A stretch of DNA of 43,026 nt from DASUVJ01 sp036378995 (GCA_036378995.1 DASUVJ010000035.1:1-43026); one strand, 5' to 3'. Positions 16,524-25,219 are shown, counted from the stretch's first letter. A program made the numbers and translations. Notes: a model not told the origin generated them from the letters alone.

Positions 16524-17474
16524 GTGAATATATTCGATATCTTGATTGTGCAGCCAATCTTCAACCTCTTGATTGGTCTTTATAGTATTATCCCTGGCGG
16601 TGATTTTGGCATCAGCCTTATTATCTTTACGATTTTAGTGCGTTTTGCACTCTTCCCGATCGTAAAGAAACAACTTCACCAAACGCGAATGATGCGAAAG
16701 CTGCAGCCTGAACTTAAAAAGATTAAGGCGCGCGCCAAGGGTAACCGACAACTGGAGAGTATGCAGATGCTCGAACTTTATAAAAAGCACGGTGTCAGCC
16801 CATTCCGTTCGATCGGTATTCTTCTTATTCAGTTGCCGATCTTCATCGCTCTCTTTAGTGTTATTCAGATCTTTACACTGCACCGCGATCAGATTGCAAA
16901 GTTTACCTACGACTTCATGGAGAATATCGGACCAATCAAAGCGCTTATCGAGCACCCTGAGCAGTTCAACGAAAAGCTTCTTGGCCTTGTCGACCTAACG
17001 AAGTCCGCCATTACGACGAACGGCGTCGATATCTTCCTTATTGTTCTAGCCGTTGTTGCAGCCTATACACAGTTCGTCATGAGCAAGCAAACCATGCCGC
17101 AAAGCGAAAGCAAAAAGCGCCTGCGTGACGTCATGGCAGAAGCTGCTGACGGCAAACAGGCCGACCAGGCTGAAATGAACGCCATTATGATGAACAAGAT
17201 GGTGAAGGTGCTTCCCTTCTTTATGTTCTTCATTATGATTAGCGTTCCTGGCGCGCTCGCACTTTACTACGCAGTATCCAACCTTGTTGCCGTCGCTCAG
17301 CAGTCGTACCTCTTGAAGCAGGACGAAGAAGAGCTTGAAGAAATTGCTGACGAACCGACTAAAAAGCCTGCTAAAAAAGCAACCGCAAAAGCCCGCGCTA
17401 AAGCTGCAGGCGAAGCTACCGTAACTCGCATTAAGGCTAAGGACAGCACTAAGAAGAAAGGGGCGAAGAAGTGA
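16524..17474 (+). CDS. yidC: YidC/Oxa1 family membrane insertase
   Basis: Inserts membrane proteins with or without SecYEG. It has 316 residues, like the Gram-positive YidC/SpoIIIJ forms, without the large periplasmic domain of proteobacterial YidC. Membrane segments are seen at about 8-25, 28-48, 94-115, 170-187 and 230-262. A conserved basic residue in the groove is present (ILVRFALFPIVKKQ), followed by the cytoplasmic Lys/Arg-rich helices. The tail (about 275-316) is very rich in Lys and Ala, as in forms that bind ribosomes directly. It starts at GTG with CTGGAG upstream and overlaps jag at its stop. Confidence 0.95.
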   Translation: MNIFDILIVQPIFNLLIGLYSIIPGGDFGISLIIFTILVRFALFPIVKKQLHQTRMMRKLQPELKKIKARAKGNRQLESMQMLELYKKHGVSPFRSIGILLIQLPIFIALFSVIQIFTLHRDQIAKFTYDFMENIGPIKALIEHPEQFNEKLLGLVDLTKSAITTNGVDIFLIVLAVVAAYTQFVMSKQTMPQSESKKRLRDVMAEAADGKQADQAEMNAIMMNKMVKVLPFFMFFIMISVPGALALYYAVSNLVAVAQQSYLLKQDEEELEEIADEPTKKPAKKATAKARAKAAGEATVTRIKAKDSTKKKGAKK

Positions 17475-17935
17475 TGGACGCACAGCAGTCAGTTGAGTTT
17501 GCAAAAAAATACCTCGAGGACATCATCTCATTCTTCGGTGCTAATGTTGAAGTTGAAGCACGTCTAGAGGAAGATATCATCGAACTCTCCGTTCCTTCCA
17601 CCGAGCTAAACAGCGTACTCATCGGCCGCAACGCCGAAACGCTTCGTAGCTTGCAGTATACCGTTGCAACGACACTTCGTAATAAAGACGCCGTCATTAC
17701 CCGCGTAAACGTCGATATTGCCGATTACAAAAAGCAGCGAGCCGATAAAATCGCTGAGCAAGCCCGCCAGTGGATCGAAGAAGTTCGTCGTACGGGTGAC
17801 TCACATGTCGCGAACCTCAACCCTGCTGATCGCCGCGTCGTTCACCGTGTGGCTGATGAATACGACGATATCCGCACCTTCTCTGAAGGCGAGGGTCATG
17901 ACCGTAAGATCATCATCGTTCAAAAAAGCTCTTAG
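17474..17935 (+). CDS. jag: KhpB/Jag RNA-binding protein (KH and R3H domains)
   Basis: RNA-binding protein linked in Gram-positive bacteria to wall growth and division. A KH domain (about residues 25-85) has the GxxG-type loop in VLIGRNAETLRSLQYT. An R3H domain (about 95-150) has the R-x3-H motif in RRVVH and the usual end DRKIIIVQ. The separate Jag N-terminal domain is missing, so the protein is short (153 aa). The ATG at 17474 overlaps the yidC TGA; a GTG one codon upstream is possible. Cotranscription with yidC is the common arrangement. It ends 3 bases from a convergent glycosyltransferase. Confidence 0.93.
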   Translation: MDAQQSVEFAKKYLEDIISFFGANVEVEARLEEDIIELSVPSTELNSVLIGRNAETLRSLQYTVATTLRNKDAVITRVNVDIADYKKQRADKIAEQARQWIEEVRRTGDSHVANLNPADRRVVHRVADEYDDIRTFSEGEGHDRKIIIVQKSS

Positions 17936-17938
17936 CTC

Positions 17939-19024
17939 TTATTTAAGCGCATCAAGATAAATGGCGTGCGTCTGTTCGGCCATTCGTTTCCAGGAGTATT
18001 TCTTGATTTGCTGACTACCCTTTACACGGAGGCTTTCGCGTAATTTGTCGTTTGTTAAAACGTCGTTGATCGCACGTGCCATATCGTCTATATCTTTAGG
18101 GTCAAAGTAGTGTGCGGCGTCCTGGTATACCTCAGGAAGACATGTAGCCGAGCTACTGACAACAGGTGAGCCGTATCCCATAGCTTCAAGTGCCGGCAAA
18201 CCGAAGCCTTCCATGAGTGACGGGAAGACGTAAGCTTCGCACTGTGTATAGAGCCAGTCACGTTGTTCGTCTTTTATAAAATCGGTGAAAAGGATATTTT
18301 TGTAGCCTTTTTTAGTAAAGTACTCCTCGGTCTTTTTTGCGGAGGCATTTTTTCGGCCGACTAAAATAAGCCCAAGATCGGGGTGTTTTTCGAGGAGTTT
18401 TTGATGCGCGTCGCCAAGGCGGCGGATATTTTTATAGTCACTTTGCTGGCCTACGTACATGATGAATTTTTTAAACGGGTGTTCGTACGGCTCCAGTTTG
18501 TCGGCGAAGACATCTGCTGCTTCGTAAGTAACGGTAACTTTGCTTGCGGGAATTTTTGCAAAGTCCAGGTACTCGTCTTTTGTAAACTGTGTAGGGACGA
18601 TGATATGTTCGCTGGTCTTGCCTATATGTTTAAAGATAAAGCGGCCTACAAGCTGTTTCGCATGGAAGACGAGCCAGTTCTTATCTGAATTGTAGGTCTT
18701 TAGCAGGATAAGGTCATGCACGGTCGTCACATGCTTTCCAGTGTAGAGAACGGGTTGCTGGGGCATACAAAAGTGAACCAGGTCGGGTTTTAGTTCATCT
18801 AAAAATGCCTTGAACGCGGTTTGCTCTGCCCAGGAGTAGTTTTTAAAATCAGCGGCCATGACGGTAAAGTTAGGGTTTGTCGGCTTGAAGAAATCAAGAT
18901 CTTTTGAGGGGAGAAGGACCGTATAGGTATTGGTTGTGTCGACTTCCTGCAGGTAGTAGACGAGTCGTTCGACGTAGCGCCCGGTAGATGAGTTCATGAT
19001 TCTGGCGTCAATGGCAATATGCAT
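17939..19024 (-). CDS. GT4 family glycosyltransferase
   Basis: A 361-aa cytoplasmic GT-B enzyme, probably transferring a sugar from a nucleotide donor to a lipid-linked glycan. The start MHIAIDARIMNSSTGRYVERL is a typical GT4 N-terminus and sets the ATG at 19024; a 35-residue upstream extension to 19129 runs into the divergent cupin gene and is rejected. The C-terminal donor site shows IMYVGQQSDYKNIRRL and the E-x7-E pattern EGFGLPALE, then SPVVSSSATCLPE. The sugar and linkage cannot be read from sequence. It faces the cupin gene across a 49-base divergent promoter. Confidence 0.9.
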   Translation of the reverse strand: MHIAIDARIMNSSTGRYVERLVYYLQEVDTTNTYTVLLPSKDLDFFKPTNPNFTVMAADFKNYSWAEQTAFKAFLDELKPDLVHFCMPQQPVLYTGKHVTTVHDLILLKTYNSDKNWLVFHAKQLVGRFIFKHIGKTSEHIIVPTQFTKDEYLDFAKIPASKVTVTYEAADVFADKLEPYEHPFKKFIMYVGQQSDYKNIRRLGDAHQKLLEKHPDLGLILVGRKNASAKKTEEYFTKKGYKNILFTDFIKDEQRDWLYTQCEAYVFPSLMEGFGLPALEAMGYGSPVVSSSATCLPEVYQDAAHYFDPKDIDDMARAINDVLTNDKLRESLRVKGSQQIKKYSWKRMAEQTHAIYLDALK

Positions 19025-19033
19025 AGTCTTTAT

Positions 19034-19048
19034 AGTATACGGTATAAT
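19034..19048. promoter_or_regulatory. Back-to-back divergent -10 elements
   Basis: On the minus strand TATACT (19039-19034) ends 9 nt before the GT4 ATG. On the plus strand TATAAT (19043-19048) precedes the cupin gene, which has its own AAGGAGGC ribosome site at 19061-19068. The two -10 boxes are only 3 bp apart, so polymerase could hardly occupy both at once. Confidence 0.5.
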
Positions 19049-19073
19049 AGAGAGACGAAAAAGGAGGCAAGAC

Positions 19074-19622
19074 ATGACCGATTTATCTGAAAAGCTGGGG
19101 ATCCTGACTGATGTAAGCGAGAGGGACAAGCTTGCCTTTGTGGCGGAGATCGTCGGCAGTATTGAAGCGGCTGATTATGCGATTGTTGAGATCGACGATC
19201 AAAAACCGTGGGGAGCATATATCCGCATAGATAGCGAGCAGGCTGATAAGTTTGTAGAAGAATTCTTCCCTGGCCTAACCCCTGAAGAGGCGCGTCTTGG
19301 AATGGAAGACGCCGAGCTTAGTCCGAAGATCTTGATCGTGGCGCCAAACCAGCGTTTAAGCTGGCAGTATCATGATCGCCGCGCTGAACGTTGGACATTT
19401 TTGACGCCGGGCGCGTACTACAAAAGCGAAACGGATGAGCAGGGCGAGGTACATATTGCCGATCCTGGCGAAGTAGTACAGTTTAAAAAAGGTGAGCGGC
19501 ACCGTCTTGCCGGTGTACCTGACACGTATGTAGTGGTTGCGGAGATCTGGCAGCATGCCGATCGAGAGAATCCTTCAAACGAAGAAGATATTGTACGCCT
19601 GGCAGACGACTACAAGCGCTAG
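19074..19622 (+). CDS. Cupin protein, phosphomannose isomerase C-domain-like
   Basis: A 182-aa protein resembling the cupin of type II mannose-6-phosphate isomerases: KPWGAYIRI near residue 42, then NQRLSWQYHDRRAERWTF with likely metal-site residues, then HRLAGVPDTYVVVAEIWQ, and the typical ending NEEDIVRLADDYKR. It may interconvert sugar phosphates to supply mannose or fructose units for the nearby glycan enzymes, but some standalone proteins of this type are not enzymes. The ATG at 19074 is set by an excellent ribosome site (AAGGAGG); the frame extends upstream to 18996 without support. The stop is shared as CTAG with GtrA. Confidence 0.75.
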   Translation: MTDLSEKLGILTDVSERDKLAFVAEIVGSIEAADYAIVEIDDQKPWGAYIRIDSEQADKFVEEFFPGLTPEEARLGMEDAELSPKILIVAPNQRLSWQYHDRRAERWTFLTPGAYYKSETDEQGEVHIADPGEVVQFKKGERHRLAGVPDTYVVVAEIWQHADRENPSNEEDIVRLADDYKR

Positions 19623-20029
19623 GTGCGTTTAAATACGACGCGCGAATACATGACGTAATTCCAGACAAGAGACACGATCGTTGCGCATAATTTGGCGATC
19701 AATAGTAATACCTCCTGCGATAGGGAGGTATTTTGCAGGACGGACGTCACTGCTCCAATAACGAGCGTTTGAAGTACCCATAGACCAAAAAGAGTGACGG
19801 TGATAAAAAGTGCAATTTCCCTTTTTATGTTCGTATCGCTCGTTTTAAACGTGTACTTTTTGTTGGCGAAAAAACTAAAGCAAAAGGCGGTAGTCGTTGA
19901 AATGATATTTGCCGAAATAGCGGGAAGTCCGAGTGCTTTTAGTAAAAATAACAAGCCAAAATCGATGGCGGTATTAGCACCACCGACTACTAAAAATCGA
20001 GCCTTGGTGGAGCTATTTTTTAGTACCAC
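19619..20029 (-). CDS. GtrA family membrane protein
   Basis: Small four-helix membrane protein of the GtrA family, usually a flippase or partner for polyprenyl-phosphate-linked sugars. The typical start RFLVVGGANTAIDFGLLFLL is followed by three more hydrophobic segments and an end WNYVMYSRVVFKRT, close to the family's WNFxxxRxxVF pattern. The GTG at 20029 (136 aa) is chosen because GAGGAG lies about 10 nt upstream and the length fits GtrA. ATGs at 20077 and 20137 are also in frame but overlap the GT2 gene more. It pairs with the upstream GT2 gene, a classic GtrA/GtrB arrangement. Confidence 0.88.
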   Translation of the reverse strand: MVLKNSSTKARFLVVGGANTAIDFGLLFLLKALGLPAISANIISTTTAFCFSFFANKKYTFKTSDTNIKREIALFITVTLFGLWVLQTLVIGAVTSVLQNTSLSQEVLLLIAKLCATIVSLVWNYVMYSRVVFKRT

Positions 20030-20963
20030 TCTTGTGATACTCCTCGACAAAATATGGCGGGCGGTTTTTGGTTTCATTAAAAATGCGTGCGATGTATTCA
20101 CCAATAACGCCAAGTGAGAGTAGCTGTACGCCACCAAGGAAGAGGATGACAGCCATCATTGACGGATAGCCGGCAAGATCGCTTCCGAAGAACATCGTTC
20201 GAATAACCAGGAATAGGATGTAAACGAAGGCAAGGAAGGAGATGACCATGCCCATAATGGTCGACCAGCGCAGCGGAGCGGTCGTAAACGAGACGATACC
20301 CTCGACGGCAAGATCAAGCAGGCGGAAGTAGTTCCACTTTGTTTCGCCGGCCAGGCGAGGATCCCGGTCGTAGGTGATTTCCTTCTTTTCGTAGCCGATC
20401 CAGCTAAACATCCCTTTAGTGTAGCGTTGGCTTTCGCGGATCTGGCGAAGTGCTTCAACGCAGCGCTTATCGAGCAGGCGAAAGTCACCCGTATCCTGTT
20501 GAATAGGAATACGCGTCGATTTTTGAAGGATCTTATAAAAGGCGGTCGAAGTCGCTTTTTTGAGCCAGCTTTCGCCTTCACGGCTGCTGCGGCGGGCGTA
20601 AACATCGTCATACCCTTCTTCCCAGTACTGAATCATCTTAGGGATGAGCTCCGGCGGATCTTGCAGATCGGCATCGATAATAACCGTCGCGTCGCCAGTA
20701 ACGTGATCAAGACCGGCAAGCATGGCGGTTTCTTTACCGAAGTTACGCGACAAATTCACATAGGCGATACGATGATCCTTGCGCGCGTACTCCTTGATGA
20801 TTTCGAGCGTGCGGTCGCGCGAGCCGTCGTTTACAAAGAGGAATTCAAAGTCGTAATCTTCGGTTTCGCCAGCGAGCTTAAAAAGTCGCTCGTAAAGGTG
20901 GTGAAGAACTTCCTGTTCATTATAGGCAGGGATAAGAATACTAATTTTTTTATGCGTTTTCAT
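20013..20963 (-). CDS. GtrB/DPM-type polyprenyl-phosphate GT2 glycosyltransferase
   Basis: A 316-aa enzyme expected to transfer a sugar from a nucleotide donor to polyprenyl phosphate. The GT-A start ISILIPAYNEQEVL (about 8-21) is followed by FLFVNDGSRD, the DADLQDPPE metal/donor motif (about 96-104) and the DTGDFRLLD motif (about 156-164) characteristic of this group. Two C-terminal membrane helices lie at about 235-260 and 270-290. It ends overlapping gtrA by 17 bases, so enzyme and flippase are coupled. A TATACT -10 lies 7 nt upstream of the ATG. Confidence 0.92.
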   Translation of the reverse strand: MKTHKKISILIPAYNEQEVLHHLYERLFKLAGETEDYDFEFLFVNDGSRDRTLEIIKEYARKDHRIAYVNLSRNFGKETAMLAGLDHVTGDATVIIDADLQDPPELIPKMIQYWEEGYDDVYARRSSREGESWLKKATSTAFYKILQKSTRIPIQQDTGDFRLLDKRCVEALRQIRESQRYTKGMFSWIGYEKKEITYDRDPRLAGETKWNYFRLLDLAVEGIVSFTTAPLRWSTIMGMVISFLAFVYILFLVIRTMFFGSDLAGYPSMMAVILFLGGVQLLSLGVIGEYIARIFNETKNRPPYFVEEYHKSGTKK

Positions 20964-20970
20964 TGGATTT

Positions 20971-20976
20971 AGTATA
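20971..20976 (-). promoter_or_regulatory. Putative extended -10 for the GT2-gtrA pair
   Basis: Minus-strand TGATATACT: TATACT at 20976-20971, ending 7 nt before the ATG and touching the sucD stop. This would be a leaderless promoter giving the pair independent expression. Confidence 0.45.
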
Positions 20977-21834
20977 TCACTTTATAGAGGCTGTGAGTTC
21001 GACGATGCTCGAGGTGACGATCGCGCCAGCCTTTTTCAGTTCGGCTGTTTTTGCGGCTGCGGATTCATCGTCGCTACCTAATATTGCACCGGCATGGCCT
21101 AATTGTACGCCCGCTGGTGCGGCGTGGCCGGCGATATATGCATAGACGGGTTTTGAGACGTGGGACTTTATGTAGTCCGCGGCGAGCTTTTCGCTGCTTC
21201 CGCCAATTTCTCCGATCATAACAATTGATGCCACTTCGGGGTCATTCTCGAATAACTCCAGACAGTCAACGAAATCAGTTCCGCGTACGCGGTCGCCGCC
21301 AATGCCGATAATATACTTTTGTCCGATGCCACGGGCAGTGAGTCCGGCGGCTGCTTCGTAGGTGAGGGTGCCTGAACGACTAACGATTCCCACTGAACCT
21401 GGTGTTGCGAGGGAAGCAGGAATAATACCTAGTTTATTGCCACCGGGGATAAGCAGACCAGGGCAGTTAGGCCCGATAATGACCACATCTTCCCTCTCTG
21501 CCCGTTTGCGAACTTCAATCATGTCATGAACAGGAACGCCCTCGGTGATACATACAACAAGGGGAACGTGAGCATCGATCGCTTCGATAAGCGCCTGTTT
21601 TGCAAAAGCTGCCGGCACGAAAATAATCGAGATATCGACAGTCATATCCTTTTGGATGTCATGGATCGTCGCGTACACTGGTACGCCGTCAACAAGCTGC
21701 CCAGCCTTATTAGGCGAAGTTCCCGCGACAATGTTTGTTCCGGCTGCCCGCATAGCGGCTGTATGGAAGGCTCCGTGGCTACCAGTAATTCCCTGAACGA
21801 TGACGTTTTTTCCTGTCAGTAGATCTTTACGCAT
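20977..21834 (-). CDS. sucD: Succinyl-CoA synthetase alpha subunit (ADP-forming type)
   Basis: Alpha subunit of the ligase that interconverts an acyl-CoA (classically succinyl-CoA), ADP and phosphate with the acid, CoA and ATP. It has 285 residues, the usual length. The CoA-binding Rossmann start is VIVQGITGSHGAFHT with NIVAGTSPNKAG; the ligase part has IGPNCPGLL, GIVSRSGTLTYE and IGIGGDRVRGTDF; the phosphorylated histidine is in GHAGAILGS. The ATG at 21834 matches the family start, overlapping sucC by 8 bases. The frame extends to 21924 inside sucC without support. Confidence 0.93.
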   Translation of the reverse strand: MRKDLLTGKNVIVQGITGSHGAFHTAAMRAAGTNIVAGTSPNKAGQLVDGVPVYATIHDIQKDMTVDISIIFVPAAFAKQALIEAIDAHVPLVVCITEGVPVHDMIEVRKRAEREDVVIIGPNCPGLLIPGGNKLGIIPASLATPGSVGIVSRSGTLTYEAAAGLTARGIGQKYIIGIGGDRVRGTDFVDCLELFENDPEVASIVMIGEIGGSSEKLAADYIKSHVSKPVYAYIAGHAAPAGVQLGHAGAILGSDDESAAAKTAELKKAGAIVTSSIVELTASIK

Positions 21835-22891
21835 TGGCCTTCTCCTTTGCGGCTGCCAGGCACTCTTCAAGCGTGGCGAGCGTCGGGATGTCCTCTTGAG
21901 ACAATAGTGCAACTGCCTCTTCAAAGTTTGTACCAGCGAGGCGAATGAAGAGCGGTGGAAGATGAGGGATCTGCTTTTTTGCGGCGATCACCGCTTTTGC
22001 TACTTCGTCGCAGCGGGTGATGCCGGCAAAAATATTAATGACGATCGCGTCGATATTAGCAAATTCCATGATACGGTTAAATGCCGCGAGAACGCTCTCG
22101 GTGTTCGCGCCACCACCGATATCTAAAAAGTTGGCAGGTTGCATGCCAGCGGTGGATACGGCATCAACTGTCGCCATGGCGAGGCCGGCACCATTGGCGA
22201 TTGTCGCAACAGATCCGCTCTCGTCCAGTACGACGAAGTTAGTATTTTGCGGCTTGTCCTCAAAATCCCATTCTGGGTGGCGAAAGGCTGCCGCGTCATC
22301 CAGGGTCATCTTGCAATCTCCGCAGGTAAAATCGCCTGCGCCCGTAAATATCAGAGGATTGATTTCGAGAAGAGTGGCATCATTTTGAACGAAGCAGACG
22401 TAGAGTTTTTTAAGTAGCGAGGTGAGTGGCTCGGGATTCGTGTATCCTAAATGTTCGGCGAGCTGTTTTCCTGCGTTCTCGATTGATTCTATGGTGAGTT
22501 CAAGTGATAAGAAGCCCGACTGGTCGTTATCTTCCACCTCGACGCCGCCATTTTTATGCGCGATGAGACGGATAGAGGCAGAAGCTTGGTCGATGAGTAG
22601 AGAAATATAATGCTCGCTTTTAATGTCGATCGTCGACTCGGCAAGAAGCTTCGTGGGTGTAAATCCTTTAATCTTCAGAGAAAGTATGTCGCTCACGGCA
22701 TTCTGCATATCGGATTGCTCGGTAATAATACGCACACCCCCTGCCTTGCCGCGGCCGCCGACAGGTACTTGGGATTTTAGAACGATAGGAGCTTCTGGTG
22801 TCGGGTCACCTTTTGTTATGACGAAAGAATGGGGGATGGGGATGCCGGCAGATTTAAGAATGGCTTTCGCCTCGTACTCCAGCAGCTTCAT
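21827..22891 (-). CDS. sucC: Succinyl-CoA synthetase beta subunit
   Basis: ATP-grasp subunit that binds the nucleotide. The family start MKLLEYEAKAILKSAGIPIP is followed by VGGRGKAGGV, LLEINPL (metal site), NGAGLAMATVDAV, NFLDIGGGA and INIFAGITRCDEVAKAV, all hallmarks of SucC. It has 354 residues, shorter than the usual 385 or so, mainly through small losses in the ATP-grasp half. It overlaps the upstream GT4 stop by one base and sucD by eight, so the pair is translated with glycosyltransferases. It could serve substrate-level ATP or acyl-CoA supply; the true acid substrate is not visible from sequence. Confidence 0.92.
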   Translation of the reverse strand: MKLLEYEAKAILKSAGIPIPHSFVITKGDPTPEAPIVLKSQVPVGGRGKAGGVRIITEQSDMQNAVSDILSLKIKGFTPTKLLAESTIDIKSEHYISLLIDQASASIRLIAHKNGGVEVEDNDQSGFLSLELTIESIENAGKQLAEHLGYTNPEPLTSLLKKLYVCFVQNDATLLEINPLIFTGAGDFTCGDCKMTLDDAAAFRHPEWDFEDKPQNTNFVVLDESGSVATIANGAGLAMATVDAVSTAGMQPANFLDIGGGANTESVLAAFNRIMEFANIDAIVINIFAGITRCDEVAKAVIAAKKQIPHLPPLFIRLAGTNFEEAVALLSQEDIPTLATLEECLAAAKEKANA

Positions 22892-24018
22892 TAAACAAGT
22901 AGCTCCTTGGTGCGTCGTACGATCTTAGCGGCGTTATTCTCCCAGGATACTTTTGTAAGTTGCCGGGCGGCTTCGTCATTCAGCTTATTAACAACATCCG
23001 GTGAGCGAAGGATGGTTTCGATATGAACTGCAAAGCCGGCGGCGTCGTTTGGATCGGCGTAGAGTGCGGCGCTTCCGGCTGTTTCACGCATGACGGGAAT
23101 GTCTGATGTTACAACGGGTGTTTTTCCCGCCATGGCTTCGAGCAATGGCATACCAAAACCTTCGTAAAAGGACGGCATTACAAACACGCTGGCTTTTTGA
23201 AATAGTGCGGGTGCATCCGCTTGATCAGCATAGCCAATGTGAACGACCTGCTCGCCGGCGTCCTGTGCTTTTTGGATGGCTTGTTTACTTTTTTCCGTTT
23301 TCCAGCCTTTGCCACCAGCAAGCACCAGGCTGTATTCTTTCTTTAGGTCATCTGGTAAAAGCTGATACGCTTCTACGAGTGTAGAAAGATTTTTGCGTGG
23401 CTCAAGATTGCCGATAAAAAAGATGAATTTTTCCGTTGGGATGCCGTATTTTTTATGAATCTCGTTGTTATTTGTGGCAAAATACTCTGGCTCCGGCGGA
23501 ATAGAAGTGACGACGCAGCGGTCTGGATCAAGTCCGAAATGCTCTACTAGTTCAGCTTTTACCGACTCTGATACGGTAAGTATAAGATCGGCTTTTTTGA
23601 CAGACCTAGGAACAACTCTTCGTAGGTGTGCGAGGTTCTTGTCTTCAACGAGTTCAGGAAAATGAACGTATGTCAGGTCGTGAATGGTGGTTGCCCGTAA
23701 TTTAGAGCGGATCGTCGGCCAAGTGGCAAAATTAGGAAAGATGGTAATGTCGGCTCGGGGGAGCAAAAAGTCGAAGGGCGGGGCAATATTAAAGCTCTGA
23801 AGTTTTGCGTATACCCGGAGTGGGAAGAACGGGTTTCCTGTCGCTGGTTTTTTTAGCGATATGTTCGGAATGGGCTGGCGGTGAAGAAAGTTAAAATACA
23901 CCCCGTTAGTTTCGGTGTCTGGTGATTTATCGAGCGCCTCAGCTAAACGTTTTGTGTAATGGCCGACTCCTGAAATGGAATGAGTTGCAATCGAGCTTAA
24001 TTCTACGCGTAATTTCAT
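22891..24018 (-). CDS. GT4 family glycosyltransferase
   Basis: A 375-aa GT-B enzyme. The N-terminal start MKLRVELSSIATHSISGVGHYTKRL contains the acceptor-side Gly-rich loop seen in mannosyltransferase-like GT4 proteins. The donor half has FIFFIGNLEPRKNLSTLVEAY (about 205-225) and PSFYEGFGMPLLEAMAGKTPV with the E-x7-E motif (about 285-305). The closest style is WbaZ/mannosyltransferase-like GT4, but the sugar is not decidable. Its start overlaps the upstream GT4 stop as ATGA, and its own stop overlaps sucC by one base. Confidence 0.9.
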   Translation of the reverse strand: MKLRVELSSIATHSISGVGHYTKRLAEALDKSPDTETNGVYFNFLHRQPIPNISLKKPATGNPFFPLRVYAKLQSFNIAPPFDFLLPRADITIFPNFATWPTIRSKLRATTIHDLTYVHFPELVEDKNLAHLRRVVPRSVKKADLILTVSESVKAELVEHFGLDPDRCVVTSIPPEPEYFATNNNEIHKKYGIPTEKFIFFIGNLEPRKNLSTLVEAYQLLPDDLKKEYSLVLAGGKGWKTEKSKQAIQKAQDAGEQVVHIGYADQADAPALFQKASVFVMPSFYEGFGMPLLEAMAGKTPVVTSDIPVMRETAGSAALYADPNDAAGFAVHIETILRSPDVVNKLNDEAARQLTKVSWENNAAKIVRRTKELLV

Positions 24019-25166
24019 GATAGGTCTCCTTTATAAAGGGGGATAAATTCTGACGATACGATGTTGCTAAAGACGAACTGGCCAAGGTATTGTTCGCGGG
24101 CTGATGACCCAAGTTTACTGCGTAGTTTGGCGTCCTCGTAGAGACGCGCCATTACCCGGCGTAGCGCCTGGCTATCTTTAGCGGGTACAAGAAGACCAGT
24201 CGTCTCGTTGATGATTATTTCTGTATTTCCTCCAACGGACGTCGCAATAATCGGTAGCCCCAGCATGCTCGCTTCAACAAGCGCAACACTGAAACCTTCG
24301 TGATAAGTCGGATGTACGAATACATGAGCGCGGGCCATATATTCAAGCGGACGCTTTTGATGGCCTAAAAAGATGATCTGCTCGTTACCAGCAGTTTTAT
24401 CTTTGAATGTATCAGCCTCCGGTCCGTCACCCATGAGCCATAATTTTACGTTGGGGGTGTTTTTTTGAAGCATGGTGAATGCCTCAATTACTTCGTTTAT
24501 GCCTTTGTCCGTCACGAGCCTGCTGGCGACACAAAAAGTAAAATCAGGTTCTTTGTTTTGGTCGGCGTAAAGAGCCGATTCATCTTCGACTCCGTTATAA
24601 ACGACGCGTATTTTATTAAGCACGCCCGTATTCTTTATGTGGCCTGTGACGAGCGTTTTCTCGCTCTGGCTTACCATTGTGATTGCATCGGCAAAACGCG
24701 CGGCAAAATGAACAAGCTTCCCAACTGGGTTTTTATACCAGGTGCGAACATTGAGCCAAATATGCTTTAAGTCGGCATGATCAGTCCAGATGACTCGCGC
24801 ACCCGCTAGTTTACCGGCAAATGTCGCCGCAATGAAATCATCTTTACTTTGAATGTGTACGGCCATCGGCTTTTTTCGGATAAAGAGCTGAAGATACCAA
24901 AAAAAGAGAACTACTTGCCACAACAAATAGATTGGGAACAAAAGCACACGAGCGCCGCTCCAGTTTTGATTTGACCACCACCAACCACGAACAGAGGGGA
25001 CGGATCGGTCATTCGCAAAATCCAGCAGCTTTTTTGAACGCGATACGACGATCGGTGTCATCTCGTTTTTAGCGAGTGTTTCTGCCAAAAAGACAGGAAA
25101 GCGTTCGCCGCCACCAAAATCATAGCTTTTTGCATTGCGAATAATGATGACAGGTTTTTTCTTCAT
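24015..25166 (-). CDS. GT4 family glycosyltransferase, first gene of the operon
   Basis: A 383-aa GT-B enzyme for glycan assembly. The start MKKKPVIIIRNAKSYDFGGGERFPVFLAE has the Gly-rich loop of GT4 N-domains and supports the ATG at 25166; a 16-residue extension to 25214 would cross the promoter region. A hydrophobic helix (about 80-98, VLLFPIYLLWQVVLFFWYLQLF) suggests membrane contact. The donor half has FCVASRLVTDKGINEVIEAF and HPTYHEGFSVALVEASMLGLP with E-x7-E. It is the first gene of a minus-strand run: GT4, GT4, sucC, sucD. Confidence 0.9.
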   Translation of the reverse strand: MKKKPVIIIRNAKSYDFGGGERFPVFLAETLAKNEMTPIVVSRSKKLLDFANDRSVPSVRGWWWSNQNWSGARVLLFPIYLLWQVVLFFWYLQLFIRKKPMAVHIQSKDDFIAATFAGKLAGARVIWTDHADLKHIWLNVRTWYKNPVGKLVHFAARFADAITMVSQSEKTLVTGHIKNTGVLNKIRVVYNGVEDESALYADQNKEPDFTFCVASRLVTDKGINEVIEAFTMLQKNTPNVKLWLMGDGPEADTFKDKTAGNEQIIFLGHQKRPLEYMARAHVFVHPTYHEGFSVALVEASMLGLPIIATSVGGNTEIIINETTGLLVPAKDSQALRRVMARLYEDAKLRSKLGSSAREQYLGQFVFSNIVSSEFIPLYKGDLS

Positions 25167-25179
25167 GAGTCTAGATAAT

Positions 25180-25209
25180 AGTATACAGCAGTAGCGAAAC
25201 TGGTATAAT
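25180..25209. promoter_or_regulatory. Divergent promoters between GT4 operon and ABC exporter
   Basis: On the minus strand TATACT (25185-25180) ends 13 nt before the GT4 ATG. On the plus strand TATAAT (25204-25209) ends 10 nt before the wzm ATG. Neither start has a ribosome site. The 53-base gap serves both operons. Confidence 0.5.
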
Positions 25210-25219
25210 ATCAAAGAAG

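Noticed and set aside
20427..20972. 181-codon plus-strand frame opposite the GtrB-like gene
   Set aside because: It is antisense to conserved GT2 motifs and no family pattern is visible.
20977..22891. sucCD as proof of a TCA cycle
   Set aside because: No other TCA gene is in the window, and the operon context is glycan synthesis.
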